Origin: Pycnopodia helianthoides
Lineage: Eukaryota; Echinodermata; Asteroidea; Forcipulatida; Asteriidae
Direction of reading: 5' to 3'
NCBI GenBank assembly: GCA_032158295.1
Contig: CM063255.1
Location: forward strand, 9,886,094 to 9,950,093
Length of the DNA stretch: 64,000 nt
Shown: positions 23,517 through 35,274 of the stretch, one piece after another
How positions within the stretch are numbered: position 1 is the stretch's first letter
How the letters are laid out: every line of letters starts with the position of its first letter
Position numbers and translations under genes: made by a program
Notes under the pieces: generated by a model
What the model saw: only the letters and a program-made list of their open reading frames with translations
What the model was told of the DNA's origin: nothing
The model's database searches: none

Positions 23517-23761
23517 GGAGCTTAGGGACAGGTGAAGAAAAGGAAAATTCTTCGTTCAAACGAAAATAATCTTCGTTCGAACGACCATAATCTCCGTTCG
23601 AACGACCATAATCTCGATCCGTTCGAACGAAAGTAATCTCGATCCGTTCGAACGTAAGTATCTTCGTTCGAACGATCAGCTAGATACGTTGAGATTATTC
23701 TTCGTTCGAACGAAGATTTTTCCCGACTTTTTGTCCTCACCTTTGTCCCTTTAAAAGCTCC
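23517..23761. mobile_element. Foldback-like element with a palindrome array
   Basis: The outer ends GGAGCTTAGGGACA and TGTCCCTTTAAAAGCTCC are inverted copies with a 4 bp gap. Between them lie six perfect CGTTCGAACG palindromes, starting at 23574, 23595, 23620, 23645, 23665 and 23703, and one variant (CGTTCAAACG) at 23553. Start-to-start spacing is 20-25 bp except for the last. Inner arms AAAATTCTTCG and CGAAGATTTT also pair. Confidence 0.8.
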
Positions 23762-24273
23762 GTGCGGGCAGAACAAAACTTGTGATTTGTTTTCCTCGAG
23801 CGATCCGTATTTTAATCCTGAACCGTATTGACTGTCTCATTGTTTGTGTCAGTGCGCTTTATGAAGTTGATGGATTCCCACAAGAACCTTTTGTGATTAT
23901 TTGAACTCAAAATAATATACAATTGTCGTTAACTTTCTTAATGCATTTGTATAGTTCCTATTTAACCCCCCCCCCCCCCACCCCATAAGCGACCCCGTCA
24001 CGTGAGTTTTCCTAACCCTCCTGGCGGACATTCCTTTGAAAAAAATCTTGGTGAAGATGTAGAGAGCCAAAATAATTCAAGCTAAACACAGACCTAAGTC
24101 ACTAACTCATTGGTTGTGATTGTTCATTGATGATTGGGGCATTCAAACATTTCGTAATTTACACAAACATGTGGACAATTTAATAATCTCCGTGTGTCGA
24201 TGGCCCTTCGTGTCGGATGCATCCTTACCACTGTGATCGTCTCAGTGCGGTCAATTATCCCATTTCGGGCCTC
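23762..24273. other. No gene seen
   Basis: Contains a C-rich run near 23967-23982. No exon or repeat was recognised. Confidence 0.5.
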
Positions 24274-24511
24274 GGCCCAATTTCATAAAGCCTGCCAGTG
24301 CAACAACTTGCTAAGCACAGACAGGTTTTGCATAGCAGAAACAGGTGACCAGCCAATTCATTCCATTATAAAAAAAAAATTTGTGTGACTGGACTCGACG
24401 TGCCCTACTTTTATTTTTGTTTGTTTGTTCTTGTTGTTTTTGTTTTGCTTAGCAAAAGAAATTTGCTTAGCAGTATTTTCTGTTTAGCAACTAGCTTTAT
24501 GAAATTGGGCC
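24274..24511. mobile_element. MITE with perfect 17 bp terminal inverted repeats
   Basis: Begins GGCCCAATTTCATAAAG and ends with the exact complement CTTTATGAAATTGGGCC. Internal inverted TGCTAAGCA / TTTAGCAACTAG-type pieces are also visible. There is no coding capacity, and the element is 238 bp long. Confidence 0.88.
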
Positions 24512-24887
24512 CGATCCTAAGTCGTATTATGTGTACAAGGGGAACCATTTCTGCCTCTCAGCCTCGTTTTGGAGGTTCTCATATGCGTATATTGATGTTT
24601 AGTAATGGAATCAGTGTGAGAGCATTATCATGAAGACAAGGCTCTTCGCCTTGATCTAAACGTTGTGTTATATGATCCAATGATTGTATGTGATTTATTA
24701 CTTGAGGTCGCAGATAATAATTATCTTAAAGTGAGAAAAATAATTAACGAAACAAAGTGATGGATACTCAGTGGTTATTAAGAAGTGAATTCATATTGTA
24801 ATGTTCATTGGTACAACACTACTGTTTTTTCTCTACATTGACATGTAACCAAACCGAGGCCGTAAGGCAATATTGCTCCAGAATATT

Positions 24888-24915
24888 GAAGGCTCCAGAT
24901 ATGTCTGGAGCCTTC
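24888..24915. repeat. 12 bp perfect hairpin
   Basis: GAAGGCTCCAGA, loop TATG, TCTGGAGCCTTC. It stands between the MITE and a SINE-like tract. Confidence 0.85.
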
Positions 24916-24959
24916 ATTATGTTTTATTTTGTTGGATATGAGATATCGCCTAACTCACA

Positions 24960-25220
24960 AGGCCGAACGGCCACTTCAATTAGGTGAGGGCTACACTTAA
25001 GTGATTTGCGCTGTTGACCCAAATCAACTGACACCAGGGGCACATTTCCACCTACTCCAAGGCATGGGTGTCATCCACTAGGAGCATGGCTATAGTAAAG
25101 CAGAATGCACTACCTTGCCGACTTTTTACGTAGCAATTATTATAGTTAGCCTATTGCCTCGCTCAAGGGCAAAATTACGTGTCATAAATGGGATTCGAAC
25201 CCACACTCTTGTATCGTATA
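24960..25220 (-). repeat. SINE-like remnant, reverse orientation
   Basis: A reverse-strand B-box-like block (GGGATTCGAACCCACAC on the plus strand) lies near 25191, with upstream text resembling SINE bodies. It is old and only partly recognisable. Confidence 0.4.
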
Positions 25221-25344
25221 GCTATTAATATATTAATTGCACATTATGAGCACAATACAGAATATGATGTGGGTACCTGATTATTTCTCAATGGAGGATT
25301 AACATGATGTTTGATTTCTGTGACGTGCTTTCTTGATTTTCTGT

Positions 25345-25516
25345 GTGTGTGTGTGTGTGTGGGTAGGTATACACATTCAAACTGAGGACCTATAACAAAA
25401 GAGGACAATAGGGTCCCCGTTTGGGGAAAGGTCCCCAGTTGGAAAACGTGTACAAAACCAAAAGAGTACAAACAAAAGAGGGACAATAGGAGGTCCCCGA
25501 TTGCAGGTGTTTACAT

Positions 25517-25552
<36 letters not shown>

Positions 25553-25876
25553 ACACAGAAGGGCATATGTGGGGTCCTGACAACAATGGAACAATGGACC
25601 CCACAAGGTCATTTCAATAGGAACAATTGGGCCCCACAAGGGAATTCTTCAGAAAAGGGAATAATAGAACAACAATAGCAGTACCCCACAAACCGGATCC
25701 GTAAGGATGTGTGTGTGTGTGTGTGTGTGAGTTTGTAGTGACATTCAAACCGTGGACTTACAACAAAAGGGACAATAGGTCCACGTTTGCTATCACAAAG
25801 GAAAACAATGAGGTCCACGTTTGTCAGGACAAAGAGTTGAACAAAGGAGGGTCCACGATTGGAGGTCATTACACAC

Positions 25877-25922
<46 letters not shown>
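25345..25922 (-). repeat. Second composite TG/CA array, inverted relative to the first
   Basis: Read on the minus strand it carries (CA)n, module U2, (CA)n, module U1, (CA)n and a third module, U3. U3 is a diverged relative of U2 (repeated GGGGACC in place of GTGGACC) and lies at about 25365-25520. U1 at about 25556-25710 is nearly identical to the copies near 17.6-17.9 kb. Confidence 0.88.
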
Positions 25923-25927
<5 letters not shown>

Positions 25928-28015
25928 TTAAAAAGGTAGGCGTACAATCAATTGTAAGCGTTTCGTGCAGACTCAAAACGCATTATTGTGCAAAAATAAC
26001 TTAATTGCATAATAAACATACATGAATGGTGAAAAATAAAAGTATCGTTTTTTTTTTAGTTTTTTTTTTTTTTTTTTTAGGCAGTAGGCCTACTTTGTCT
26101 ACTTATGTATCTTAGTGGCGGATTAAAAATCGGACAACTGGTCGACATTGCAACATGGTGGCGTGTTTAAACAATTGGTTTTTCAATTTGTTTGCAAGTA
26201 AAACCACATAACAAAAAAAATGTTAATAACAAATCCATACTTGAGTGTTCATCCAAAAATATAGTCGGTGTTGTATGTCATCGGCCTGAGTTGCAACTTT
26301 TTGCAATTTTTGGGTCGAAACATGTTCTTCATATTGATCTACTTGAAGTATTTTTAAAACACGTTTTGCCAATTTGGCCCTCCATAATTTACCTGTCGGT
26401 AAGCACAAGGCATGATGGGATACTGTTTTGACAATTCAAGATGGTGATTTACTGTGGTATTCACATGTGACTGTGAGTAAGTAGAAAACTACTAATACTA
26501 TAAAATAGTCTACTGTAAAGTGTAAGTGTAAGTACTACGTAATTGTTATTATTCTAGTCGTTTCGTGTGCACATTTTCCTGTCTTCAAAACAATCCTTTG
26601 ATCGAAAACATTTGCCGTTCATTCAACGTCCGGATATTGGCAAAAATGGCACCTCGGTGTTTGTTGACAGCTGAGACGGTACATGTACGTGCTACTTAAA
26701 CAATACTAGGGCATCTATCTAGCTCTAGCATGTCTAGTGCTTCGCAGTACTTACGGTAGCACTGGTCATACTGATTAACAACAGTAGCATGCACTCAACA
26801 CGGAGGTGCATTTATGTTTTCATTCTCCAAAACTAACCAGAGGGAAATGTTGCATACACTACATACAGTCATGAGTCATTTGACCAGTTCGGGATCATTG
26901 ACCAGTAATCCAGTATTACCAATTTATGTTAATACAATACTTACTTACTTGGTACTCGGTTGGTTTCCTCCTGAAAAAAATCCTCTTGGGATCTTGGCTA
27001 GGAGGGTTGAAGACAATGTGAAGAATAACATCCAATAAACCAACATGCCCAAAATAAGGTGCCAAACATCATCAACAAATAAATTACGGCAATTGTTCTA
27101 AAGTTTGTCTGCGATATTGATCATTATTTTGAAAGGTTGAAAAACGCTGTTAAAACTTCTCACCTTTAAAATTAGAATGCCAGGGCGAATTACATTAGTA
27201 AAATGCTAAAAATGTGTCAAAAACATTTCCTGTAAATACTGAGCAGTCTTGAATTTTTTTTTAAGAGATGAAATTACTGACATGACTTGGGGGCATCGTA
27301 CCCGCCTTTTAAAACTCAACCCGAGTGAGCCTTCTGTTCACTCGGGTTGGAAAACATCCTTTTCAGAAAGAAGGCCTGGGAGATTAAGATTCTTATCACC
27401 GCTAATCCTATTATAACCATCTTGGGAAGGTGGACAGTAGCCCTGCCTAAAGAATTCAGTCATATTTTGTAAAGCAAAGTTTCACAATCTGAGTAAAAAA
27501 CGTTGTTAAAATAATATCCTGCGAAAACTGTTACCTTATTTTCTTTTTTGAACCGTGAAAATTAACCCCAAAACGGCCGAGAACGATCTTTTACCTGGAG
27601 TTTGTTTTGATGTCCGGTGCAAGTCTTATACGTGCGCATTGATAACTATCGGCTTTAACTGCAGTCCGTCATAGCTAACCATGTAGGACCTTGTTCTCTG
27701 CTCCAATGGTTAATTTAGAAGTGTTACCAACTGTTGGTAGACTTCAAACTTTATAGTAAAAATACACGAAAACAAAGTGGTTGACAGAAATTACCATCTT
27801 TTAAGTTTAAAATGTTACTATTGTTGATTCGTTGTTTTGGCTAGACAGTATACAGCAACGATCACAGTGGCGGATTTTTATTGGTGTGATTAGTCTCAAG
27901 CGCGTACTCCAGTCATAAGACATCCTGTTTATCGGCGCTTTATTCACTTTCTTCGTTTTTCTACTATCGTAAGGACAGTAAAACAGAAATGCGTTGCTAA
28001 ATTTTATAAGGAAAA
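25923..28015. other. Upstream region of the 28 kb gene
   Basis: Contains T runs near 26050-26078 and a 12 bp perfect hairpin at 27317-27349. TTGACCAGTTCGGGATCA near 26879 recurs at 35275 and, reversed, near 35708 and 35888. The last ~200 bp are the presumed promoter and 5' UTR of the next gene; an ATTGG (reverse CCAAT) near 27877 is compatible but not proof. Confidence 0.45.
27317..27349. repeat. 12 bp perfect hairpin
   Basis: CAACCCGAGTGA, a 9 nt loop, TCACTCGGGTTG. It lies about 0.7 kb upstream of the 28 kb start codon. Confidence 0.85.
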
Positions 28016-28217
28016 ATGGCGGGGAAAATCGGTGTCGGCTGCCGTGTTCAAGCAGTGGATGAGCTGGGGAGATGGTGCAATGGGAAAGTGATTAGTATAG
28101 ACAACGCTGGTAAATTATCGGTAAAGTTTCCCGGTTATCGTGGCCATGAAATTCAAGGGACTGTTGAAGAGCAAGTGATAAGGAGTCCAGTGCCGCCACT
28201 TGAAGAACAAAGAAGAA
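28016..28217 (+). CDS. First coding exon, Tudor/chromo-barrel-like domain
   Basis: ATG in good context (AAAAATGGCGG) opens 67 codons that end at a strong donor, GTAAGTA, at 28218. The translation includes VGCRVQAVDELGRWCNGKV, then ISID, then KLSVKFPGYRGHEIQGTVEE and VIRSP. The pattern (VG..V.A.D..G.W..G.V......VKF.GY.......V....IR.P) is that of a small chromatin-reader barrel of the Tudor-knot/Agenet/MBT type, which in known proteins binds methylated histone tails or nucleic acid. The exon leaves one base in the codon (phase 1). An in-phase acceptor exists at 31060-31061, which would join it to the long exon that follows. No other coding exon was seen in the 2.8 kb between. That the two exons form one gene is inference from phase, strand and spacing. 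Confidence 0.7.
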
Positions 28218-31061
28218 GTAAGTAAAAACTCATTTTCTTGTATACCTCTATTTTCTTGTAGAGCCTAAGTATTTTAAACTCCAATTCCAACTCCAACTCC
28301 AATTTTTTGTTTCCATTATCCAAGTATAGAGAAGAGGCCGCAAATTAAATATTGACCAAAAGTATTTCAAAAGTGATTTGTAAACGTTTTTGTCACTTTT
28401 TGTTTAGTTTAGTTTAGTTTAAATCCTGTTACACTAACCTTGCAACTTTCAATCAGAAAGTTGTTTATTACAGTTTCCATTTTTCTTGTTCGATTGTTGT
28501 ATTTTATTTGAACATATAACTCTTTACTGTCTGAAAGCGGCGCGGCAAGGTCTCGCCGAGTTGCTTTGGCCACGCATCTTTTACTCGGTGCTAAATAATT
28601 TTAGTGCTAAACATTGTGCATGTACAATGTCTATTTCATGGGAAATATCATTTTAATCAAGCTTAGACAACAGAATGTGCATGCACGAAAATAAACACCC
28701 AAAAATATCAGGATGCTCAGCTAGTATCCCGTAAAGAAAGGAGTCTGACCTTTTCTGTAGGCCTACAGTTTTCGTGGCTTGCGAGTGATCGGTACCGGAA
28801 AGCCCAACCCGCACTCATAATCCCGCGACCATGGAACAAAAATGTAGCTTTTCCGACCACCCTTCATTTCCCAACTTTTTGCTTTCTTTCAAAGATGTTA
28901 GAATGTGCATTTAGTTTACTGTTGAAGTTTAAAGTATTTGTGTTTTGGAGATCTAGTCCTGAAACATACGTCCATATACTTTAATATTGTTTTTAACCCC
29001 CACCCCAAAAAATCAAATAAATAGATGAATAAATAAATCCTGGGCAGAACCCTAATTTCCCCAAAACTGTTTTATTGTTAACCGGGGGTGCATGGCTACC
29101 TGCATAATCACGCAAATAAATATTTTAATGCATGCTATACGAAAATTTGTATTTCATTAAATAATAAGCAACAGTATACATGTACTTGGTTACACGTGTG
29201 CGCAAACTGTGTGTCAAATTTCCCGCTCAATTTCAGCGTCTAGTCAGTAAAGCTAATGCTGAAATAATTCCACCGTCACATCCGCAATGTTGATGTCATA
29301 TTCAGTCCAGTTTAGCCGAGCCATAGGCTGTTGAAACTGTCCTGGAATCTTGTTTAGAAACGTTTTAGCAACATTATTTTTTTCAAGGTTTCTCATTACT
29401 ATCAACCAATAATAGGCTGTTTATTAAACAGTTCCCAATGATCACCCACAAAACACGCGACCCATTGTTGAATTCCCCAATTGTTACACAATGTGCGCTT
29501 AGTATTTGACTGTTGCTACCAATAATTATGATTTTATAGTATAAAAAGGAAGGTAGTGGTCGTACTTTAAGACCAATTATTAAAAAAAACCTGCATGACA
29601 ATGAGCTTTCGTATTGGCAACTTCATATTGTCTTAGACACAATTCAAGAAAGTTCCGGGTGAATGAGTTCAATTTTACAAGGTACACAAAAGGTGACTAG
29701 AGCATCTTTTCCTGGTAATCTGACAGGAAACCGCGGGCTCTATTTTAATGGTAAAGCATTTTATTTCTTGATCAACACAGCTCAGGTTTTTGATGATCTT
29801 TTGTTCAGCACCTTCCTTTTCAAATCGGTCTCTGAATGCCTTCTGCTACACAATGGTGTAGCCAAGAGTAGAGAATGGCCAGGCAGATTAAAAAGCTCAG
29901 CCACTGGTGGTTTCTGTTAATTGTTGTTTTTAATGTCACTCTTTGAGATTATTCCAAACTTAACAGACACCAACAAAAGTCACCCAGTCATTGTCAAAAC
30001 ACCAATGAATTCCTTGCTCCAAAATAATTCAAAGTAACCTGGCCTCTCTCTGAAACCTACAGTGTAATGATTGATAGCAATTGTATAGCGCATCCATTTG
30101 AACTTCCATTATCAATTATCCATTATGACACCGCAGTCCGGAAAGCTGCGGCGTCATCAAAGGCTGCTGCCTTTCATAAATTGGGTGTACTGGACGACCT
30201 TGCTAGCTGTTGAAACACACACCCACGTGACTTGCTCCTGTAGGAATAGCGAAACTGTCTGGGGTATTCACGAATAACAAATAACGGCGTTTATAGTTTG
30301 CTTGTAAACAACAGGCCAGATCGTTCACCAGCCACATGTTCTCCGCGCAATAAGGACCAACTGAAGCCAGAAGTAGTTTTGGCGGCGCCGACCAGTAAAA
30401 TATTTTGACCACTAAACAAGTTTTTGGAAAGCCGCAAAAACGAGTCCGTGACTGGAAATAATTTGTGACGTATGGATGATCGTCTGTCGACACATTCATT
30501 CGAATTGTTATTACTCAATCGTAAGCCATATAGCAAAAAGTAATACACCATTTCAGGATTCTCCCAGGATTTTTTAAAACTGTGGGGCTTTTCAATCTGG
30601 CTAAGTTACAATCCAAGCATGCGAGAGCGAAGCGCGAAACCCCTTGCGGCGTGGGGTCCGGGCCCTTAAAATTTGAAGTTCTGGATGCTCTCTGCTGCAA
30701 TCTGGTGCATTTTAGAGCCTTTGAAATCGCAATATAATGGTCAAACAAAGGCATTTTTATTTAATATAGCATAAATATATGGTTCATTAAAAAAAAAATG
30801 GCCAGGGGTTCCCCTTTGGGTGGTGAACCCATTTCAACTGATTTATTCCGATTTATTTTCAGTTTACACAGAAAATAAGATTCTCTGTAAATTAAAAAGA
30901 AGTCAAAATAATTTTTTTACATACGTGATATATTGTTTGTCAATTAAATTTCCTCAAGTAGCCCCAATTATAAAACATAAATAAAACAGACATGCTCAAC
31001 ACCGCTCTAAACATGTATGCACATGTTTTTTTGTAGCACGGATTACGCATGTGGGATTGAG
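28218..31061. other. Presumed intron of the 28-33 kb gene
   Basis: Starts GTAAGTA. It contains CCAACTCCAACTCCAA microrepeats near 28285 and a tract near 30600-30730 (GCGAGAGCGAAGCGCG, GGCGTGGGGTCCGGGCCC) that looks like a dispersed repeat. A T-rich tract TTTTTTTTGTAG ends at 31036, close to but out of phase with the preferred acceptor at 31061. A second unseen exon is therefore possible. Confidence 0.5.
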
Positions 31062-33064
31062 CGAGCGATCAACGTGCTTGCTCTTTTGGGGTCGAGAATA
31101 AGCATGGTTTTAACACTAAGTTTTATTTGTGTGGAGATGAAATGTTCATCATTAAAGTGCTGGATGGTTCAAAGGTGCTCAGCCCTACTTCTGAATTCGG
31201 TTGGAATTTTTATCACCATGTAGGAAAGATTCAAAAAAGTGTTGTTGACGAAAAGGGACTGAGAACAGACATGACAGTTCATCTTAACAGACAACATCCA
31301 GAATCTTTAGTTCCTTCTATTCCTTTGAAGAATATTGTTTTTGATACCATGCATGGGCTTGCACGAATTGTTGAAAAGTTACTCACCCTAGAAGTAGAAA
31401 AAATTTTGTCGGAAGGAAACAAAACTGCACAAGTAAGTTCCAACAAAGATTCTTCAAAGCAGCTTCTTGACAATTTGGTCTCAAATATAAATAAGAGGGG
31501 AATTAGGCAGGGGAATTTCCATATTCGCTTTGACAAGGGTGGAAAGCTCGAACAAATCACACTAAATAAAGACCATGCTTTGGGTATTGTGAGTCCTGCA
31601 CCTGTGGGTAGGGAAAACGACTTTCCCCATGCTCTTCAAAATGTTGTTCCAAAAAGGGTACATCTTCATAAGTTTCCTGAAAATATTCAAGCCATAATAA
31701 ACGTTAAAGAGGTTGTCACAGAGTTTGATCTGGTTTGCAAAATTTGGGATTGTATATACCACATGTATGCTATTTTGAAAGATGACCCGCCACCTAAATT
31801 ACTAGAAGGAAAACTGGAAGGGTCCAAACACCCAGAGGATTATTCATGGGGCTACAGTGAACAGACTAAAATTCAGTATAAAACCTATGCTGAATGTTTC
31901 TACCAGCTGTTTTGCAAACGCTATACTTGGAAACAGATGACCCCTTACATGGTTAAATTTGTAGACTATGCTCGATTTTTTATTGAAAACTTGGAATTCC
32001 CAATGAGCCGGTTTCAGACAGAAGGTGGTGAGCACCTTAATTATGTGCACAACTGCTTTTACTTTCAGCACACTACCAGGCATGGGGGGAAAGTGAAAAC
32101 TGACCCCCAGCTATCCTTATTGTCCACTATGTACAGACGGTTATATTATGAAATTACATCATTAGAGTCGGGCACCGATTTTAAGGTGTTTGTCATGAAG
32201 CACAGGGCTGCTAGTAAGATTCAGGCTTTGTTCCGTGGGTTTCTAACACGTAAAATCTTAGCGTCATGTGGAACACATGATGATACATTGAGCCGACTTC
32301 AATTCATGCAGTATCCCCCAAAGCCATGTAAGAATCCACATCAAGGTATTTTTTCAACCATGTCATTTGTTCTAGTTGGTTGCATACCAAATCAATCAGG
32401 GACTAAATGGACACATGAAAAACTAGAAACAACCATCGAGTTTCATGGTGGAAAAGTTAGCAACGGCTTGCCGGGAAAAACAAAGGGCCGTTCAACAAAA
32501 GTTTACCACGTCCTGATCAATGGCAAGACAATTCTGACATCAAAGAAAGTTCCGGACATTGTGAGAGAAGCGCTTCACCGCAGATACTTAATTTTAGATT
32601 ACAGTTACGTTTTTCAGTGCATTACAGAAAACACCCTACTTGATAAAAGCATGTTTCTCCCAGATCTGAGCCCCCTTACTAAACATACTAATCAGGAGCA
32701 AACTCTTCACAAACAGCACTTCTGTAAAAAGGCTCGCATGATAAGTATCATTAAGAAGAGAGCTAGACTACAAAAAGTGGGACAGAAAACTTCTCAAAAA
32801 GTTGAAAGAAATCCAGCAATTTTTTATGCTAATTTGAAGAGGAATGAAAAAATAGGTACTGACGTTCCTTTCCGTGACCATGTAAAATTGTTTGGCCAGT
32901 TAAGCAAAGAGTTTAAGACCTTGCCAATGGAGGAAAGGAAAAACATTTGTGAGTTGTGGAAGAACAAAAAAAAGCAGAGTCTTGAGCATTCAAGACAAAA
33001 GCAGGAGATGGCCAAATATAATTGCACTGACAACCCTTTGTATAAAAGAAATAATTCACAGTGA
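31062..33064 (+). CDS. Transposase-like core + IQ + BRCT + HMG-like protein
   Basis: The frame is open from 31061 to TGA at 33062-33064 (first ATG at 31142), with no break in 2 kb. Numbering residues from codon 31127: an N-terminal block of about 330 residues has LCGDEMFIIKVLDG, IVFDTMHGLARIVEKLL (Asp73, His76) and FQTEGGEHLNYVHN (Glu299/302), which resemble spaced acidic motifs of an RNase H-like transposase. KIQALFRGFLTRK (364-376) fits the IQ motif IQxxxRGxxxR. Residues 411-512 (FVLVG, HGGKV, ILDYSYVFQCI) fit a BRCT domain. Residues 561-617 (NPAIFYANLKR, PMEERK, LWKNKKK) are HMG-box-like and basic. Two AATAAA signals follow at 34488 and 34552. The exon is probably preceded by 28016-28217. 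It could be a domesticated or an active transposon protein; I do not recognise the family and its activity is unknown. Confidence 0.75.
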
Positions 33065-33121
33065 ATCATTCAAATGTTAGAAAAACGTTGGGGTGTGTCT
33101 GTGTGTTTTCAGAATTTATTA

Positions 33122-33313
33122 TTAGGTGTTCGGGCAACAGCCCGAACACCTATTGTTATTGTTCGTTTTTGTTTTGTAGTTATAACGTCGCAAAGACGTC
33201 ATCACTTGTCACGTTGCATCATTGAAAAAGTAGTGTTTAAAAAGACCTAGCCTATATTAATACAAACTTCACATTTAGCGTAATATAGTTCCATCTTTTT
33301 TAGTCCCAAACAC
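33122..33313. mobile_element. Possible small element with hairpin end
   Basis: Just after the stop codon, AGGTGTTCGGGC, loop AACA, GCCCGAACACCT forms a perfect 12 bp hairpin at 33124-33151. A weaker inverted match to its start (CCCAAACACCTA) lies at 33302-33313, followed by a second hairpin, TAGTGTTTGT..ACAAACACTA. It is probably a MITE end in the 3' UTR. Confidence 0.45.
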
Positions 33314-35274
33314 CTAGTGTTTGTGAAGTGACAAACACTAAATTCTAGTTGAATTTGCAATTCTACCAAATCGGAAGTGGATTTTTTCCCCTACAAATAT
33401 AAAAGGCTTATAAACCGGTTTCCTCTTTGTTTCTCTTGGGTTTTTGTGCTGTATGGTATAGGTTTTAAAGGAAAGGTTTCCTTCTGTTAACCATCATGCC
33501 CTTTTTTAAGAACTGGTAAACAAATATGATAAATGTTACCATGTGATGAGTAGGTTTCGTATGAGTAGGTTTCGTATTGCCAACCAGTATTTTTTCATTT
33601 CGGCTGACTATTGTTTGAACGATTATGACCCGAACAAGCTATATTATGGCCAAGTACACATGTTTAAATTGTGTTTTTATAAAGATTTTAACGTGTGCCT
33701 TTGTATCACTAAAAAGGCAGGATTTTGTTCAAGATAACAAAACTCATGCCATGTGTTATATATAAAGTTCGTTGCCATCATTTGTATCAATTTATTTTAA
33801 GTATTACACAAATTTGCCATTTATAAGAAAAACACAGTAGCAAACACACCTCCATGCTGTTTTTAACCAATAATATTAAAAGAGAATACTAAGGTTAATA
33901 AGCACAAGTATTCTTGGAGGTTTTTTTTATTATAAAATGTAACTTTTAAATACCTAATTGTAAGAATTACTTTTGCCACTGAAAAACCAAAACTTGAAAT
34001 CAGCTTGTGTAATGTTTTATGAAGTACCGTACAAGTAAATTTCGCCTGTAAAAAAGTAGAGTTGTAAAGTTGTCATTTTAATTTTATAAAGACTCAACTT
34101 TTATAATTTATCTTGACGATGTACTGTATTATGTAACAAATTGTATTTCTTGAAACTTGTATGCTAGACATAAATTAAAAACGAGATATCGGAAGTCATT
34201 CACTTATAAACTTATTTTCCATTACCTTCAACTAGGCCCATGTGTTAACAGAGCATGTAATAGACTTAAACGTCGCACTATGTCAAAGAATTTTGAAAAC
34301 ATTTATATCTTTATCTTGCATTCTGCAAAAATGAAGTATGGGTATGGATACATGTAGGTATATCATTGTTTTTAACACAAACAGCCCAAACCCGGTCATC
34401 AAATTGGGCTATTGTACTGTGATCCCTATAATATGTAGTGTTGTACATGGAATCTGCCAATGACAAAAAATAACAAAGTCAAAACACAATAAACTTAAAC
34501 TTTTTAATTATAGTACTTGATGTGTAATATATTATAAATCATTTGACAAGAAATAAAAACAACAATGTTTCAAGAAGAAGTCAGTTAGTTATGTGTTGTG
34601 TTGTTGGTGTAAGCTCAGGGACATATGCGTGTTTTGTCCCACAGATTATATTGTGTGTACTGAGGGGCTCGTTTCATTTGCTATGGTTATAGCTCAACTG
34701 TTGTATGTTTGAATTTAATCTGTGCATGCACAATGTACATTACAACACAGATTTAAACTCAATTAGTGCTTCAATCCCCCAAAATAGATGAAAAAACATC
34801 TGCACTGTTTAAACAAAATAGTATTATGTAGAATATTATTAGAAAGACAAACAGACATCCTGTTGGTAAGTAATTTCAATCAAAGGAAATTATTTTGATG
34901 GAAATGAAAAATGACTAAATTGTCACTATTAAGAGAAGATACAAATAAAAAACTTCACAAGCTTGTTCTTCTTGTTTTTATCTTATCAGGGGTGCCTTTT
35001 TCTACAAGCTACATGTTGTATTATCAATGTTAAATATAACAGGGAGGTCTAGAAACCATGTTAAAACAATAGTGCACTTTATGTGTACATGTACATGAAC
35101 ATGCATTGAAATAGTTCCGGCAATAATGAAGCTGGGTGAGTGAATGTTTATTTACTGGATTAGGGGGATTATCTCAGTGGGGAAGAGGATCGTTTGTTTA
35201 CTTAAAGACTCCCCACAGAGGTTGAAAAGGATGTGTGAAAACTGCCAATATTTTTAAAGGGCCGGATTCGTCAT
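33314..35274. other. 3' UTR and downstream sequence, no gene seen
   Basis: Probably the 3' UTR of the preceding gene up to the AATAAA signals at 34488-34493 and 34552-34557, then intergenic sequence. Only short AT-rich open frames are present. Confidence 0.45.

Noticed and set aside
24888..24930. Hairpin followed by T-rich DNA, like a bacterial terminator
   Set aside because: The context is animal DNA with no adjacent gene, and the T tract is not contiguous.
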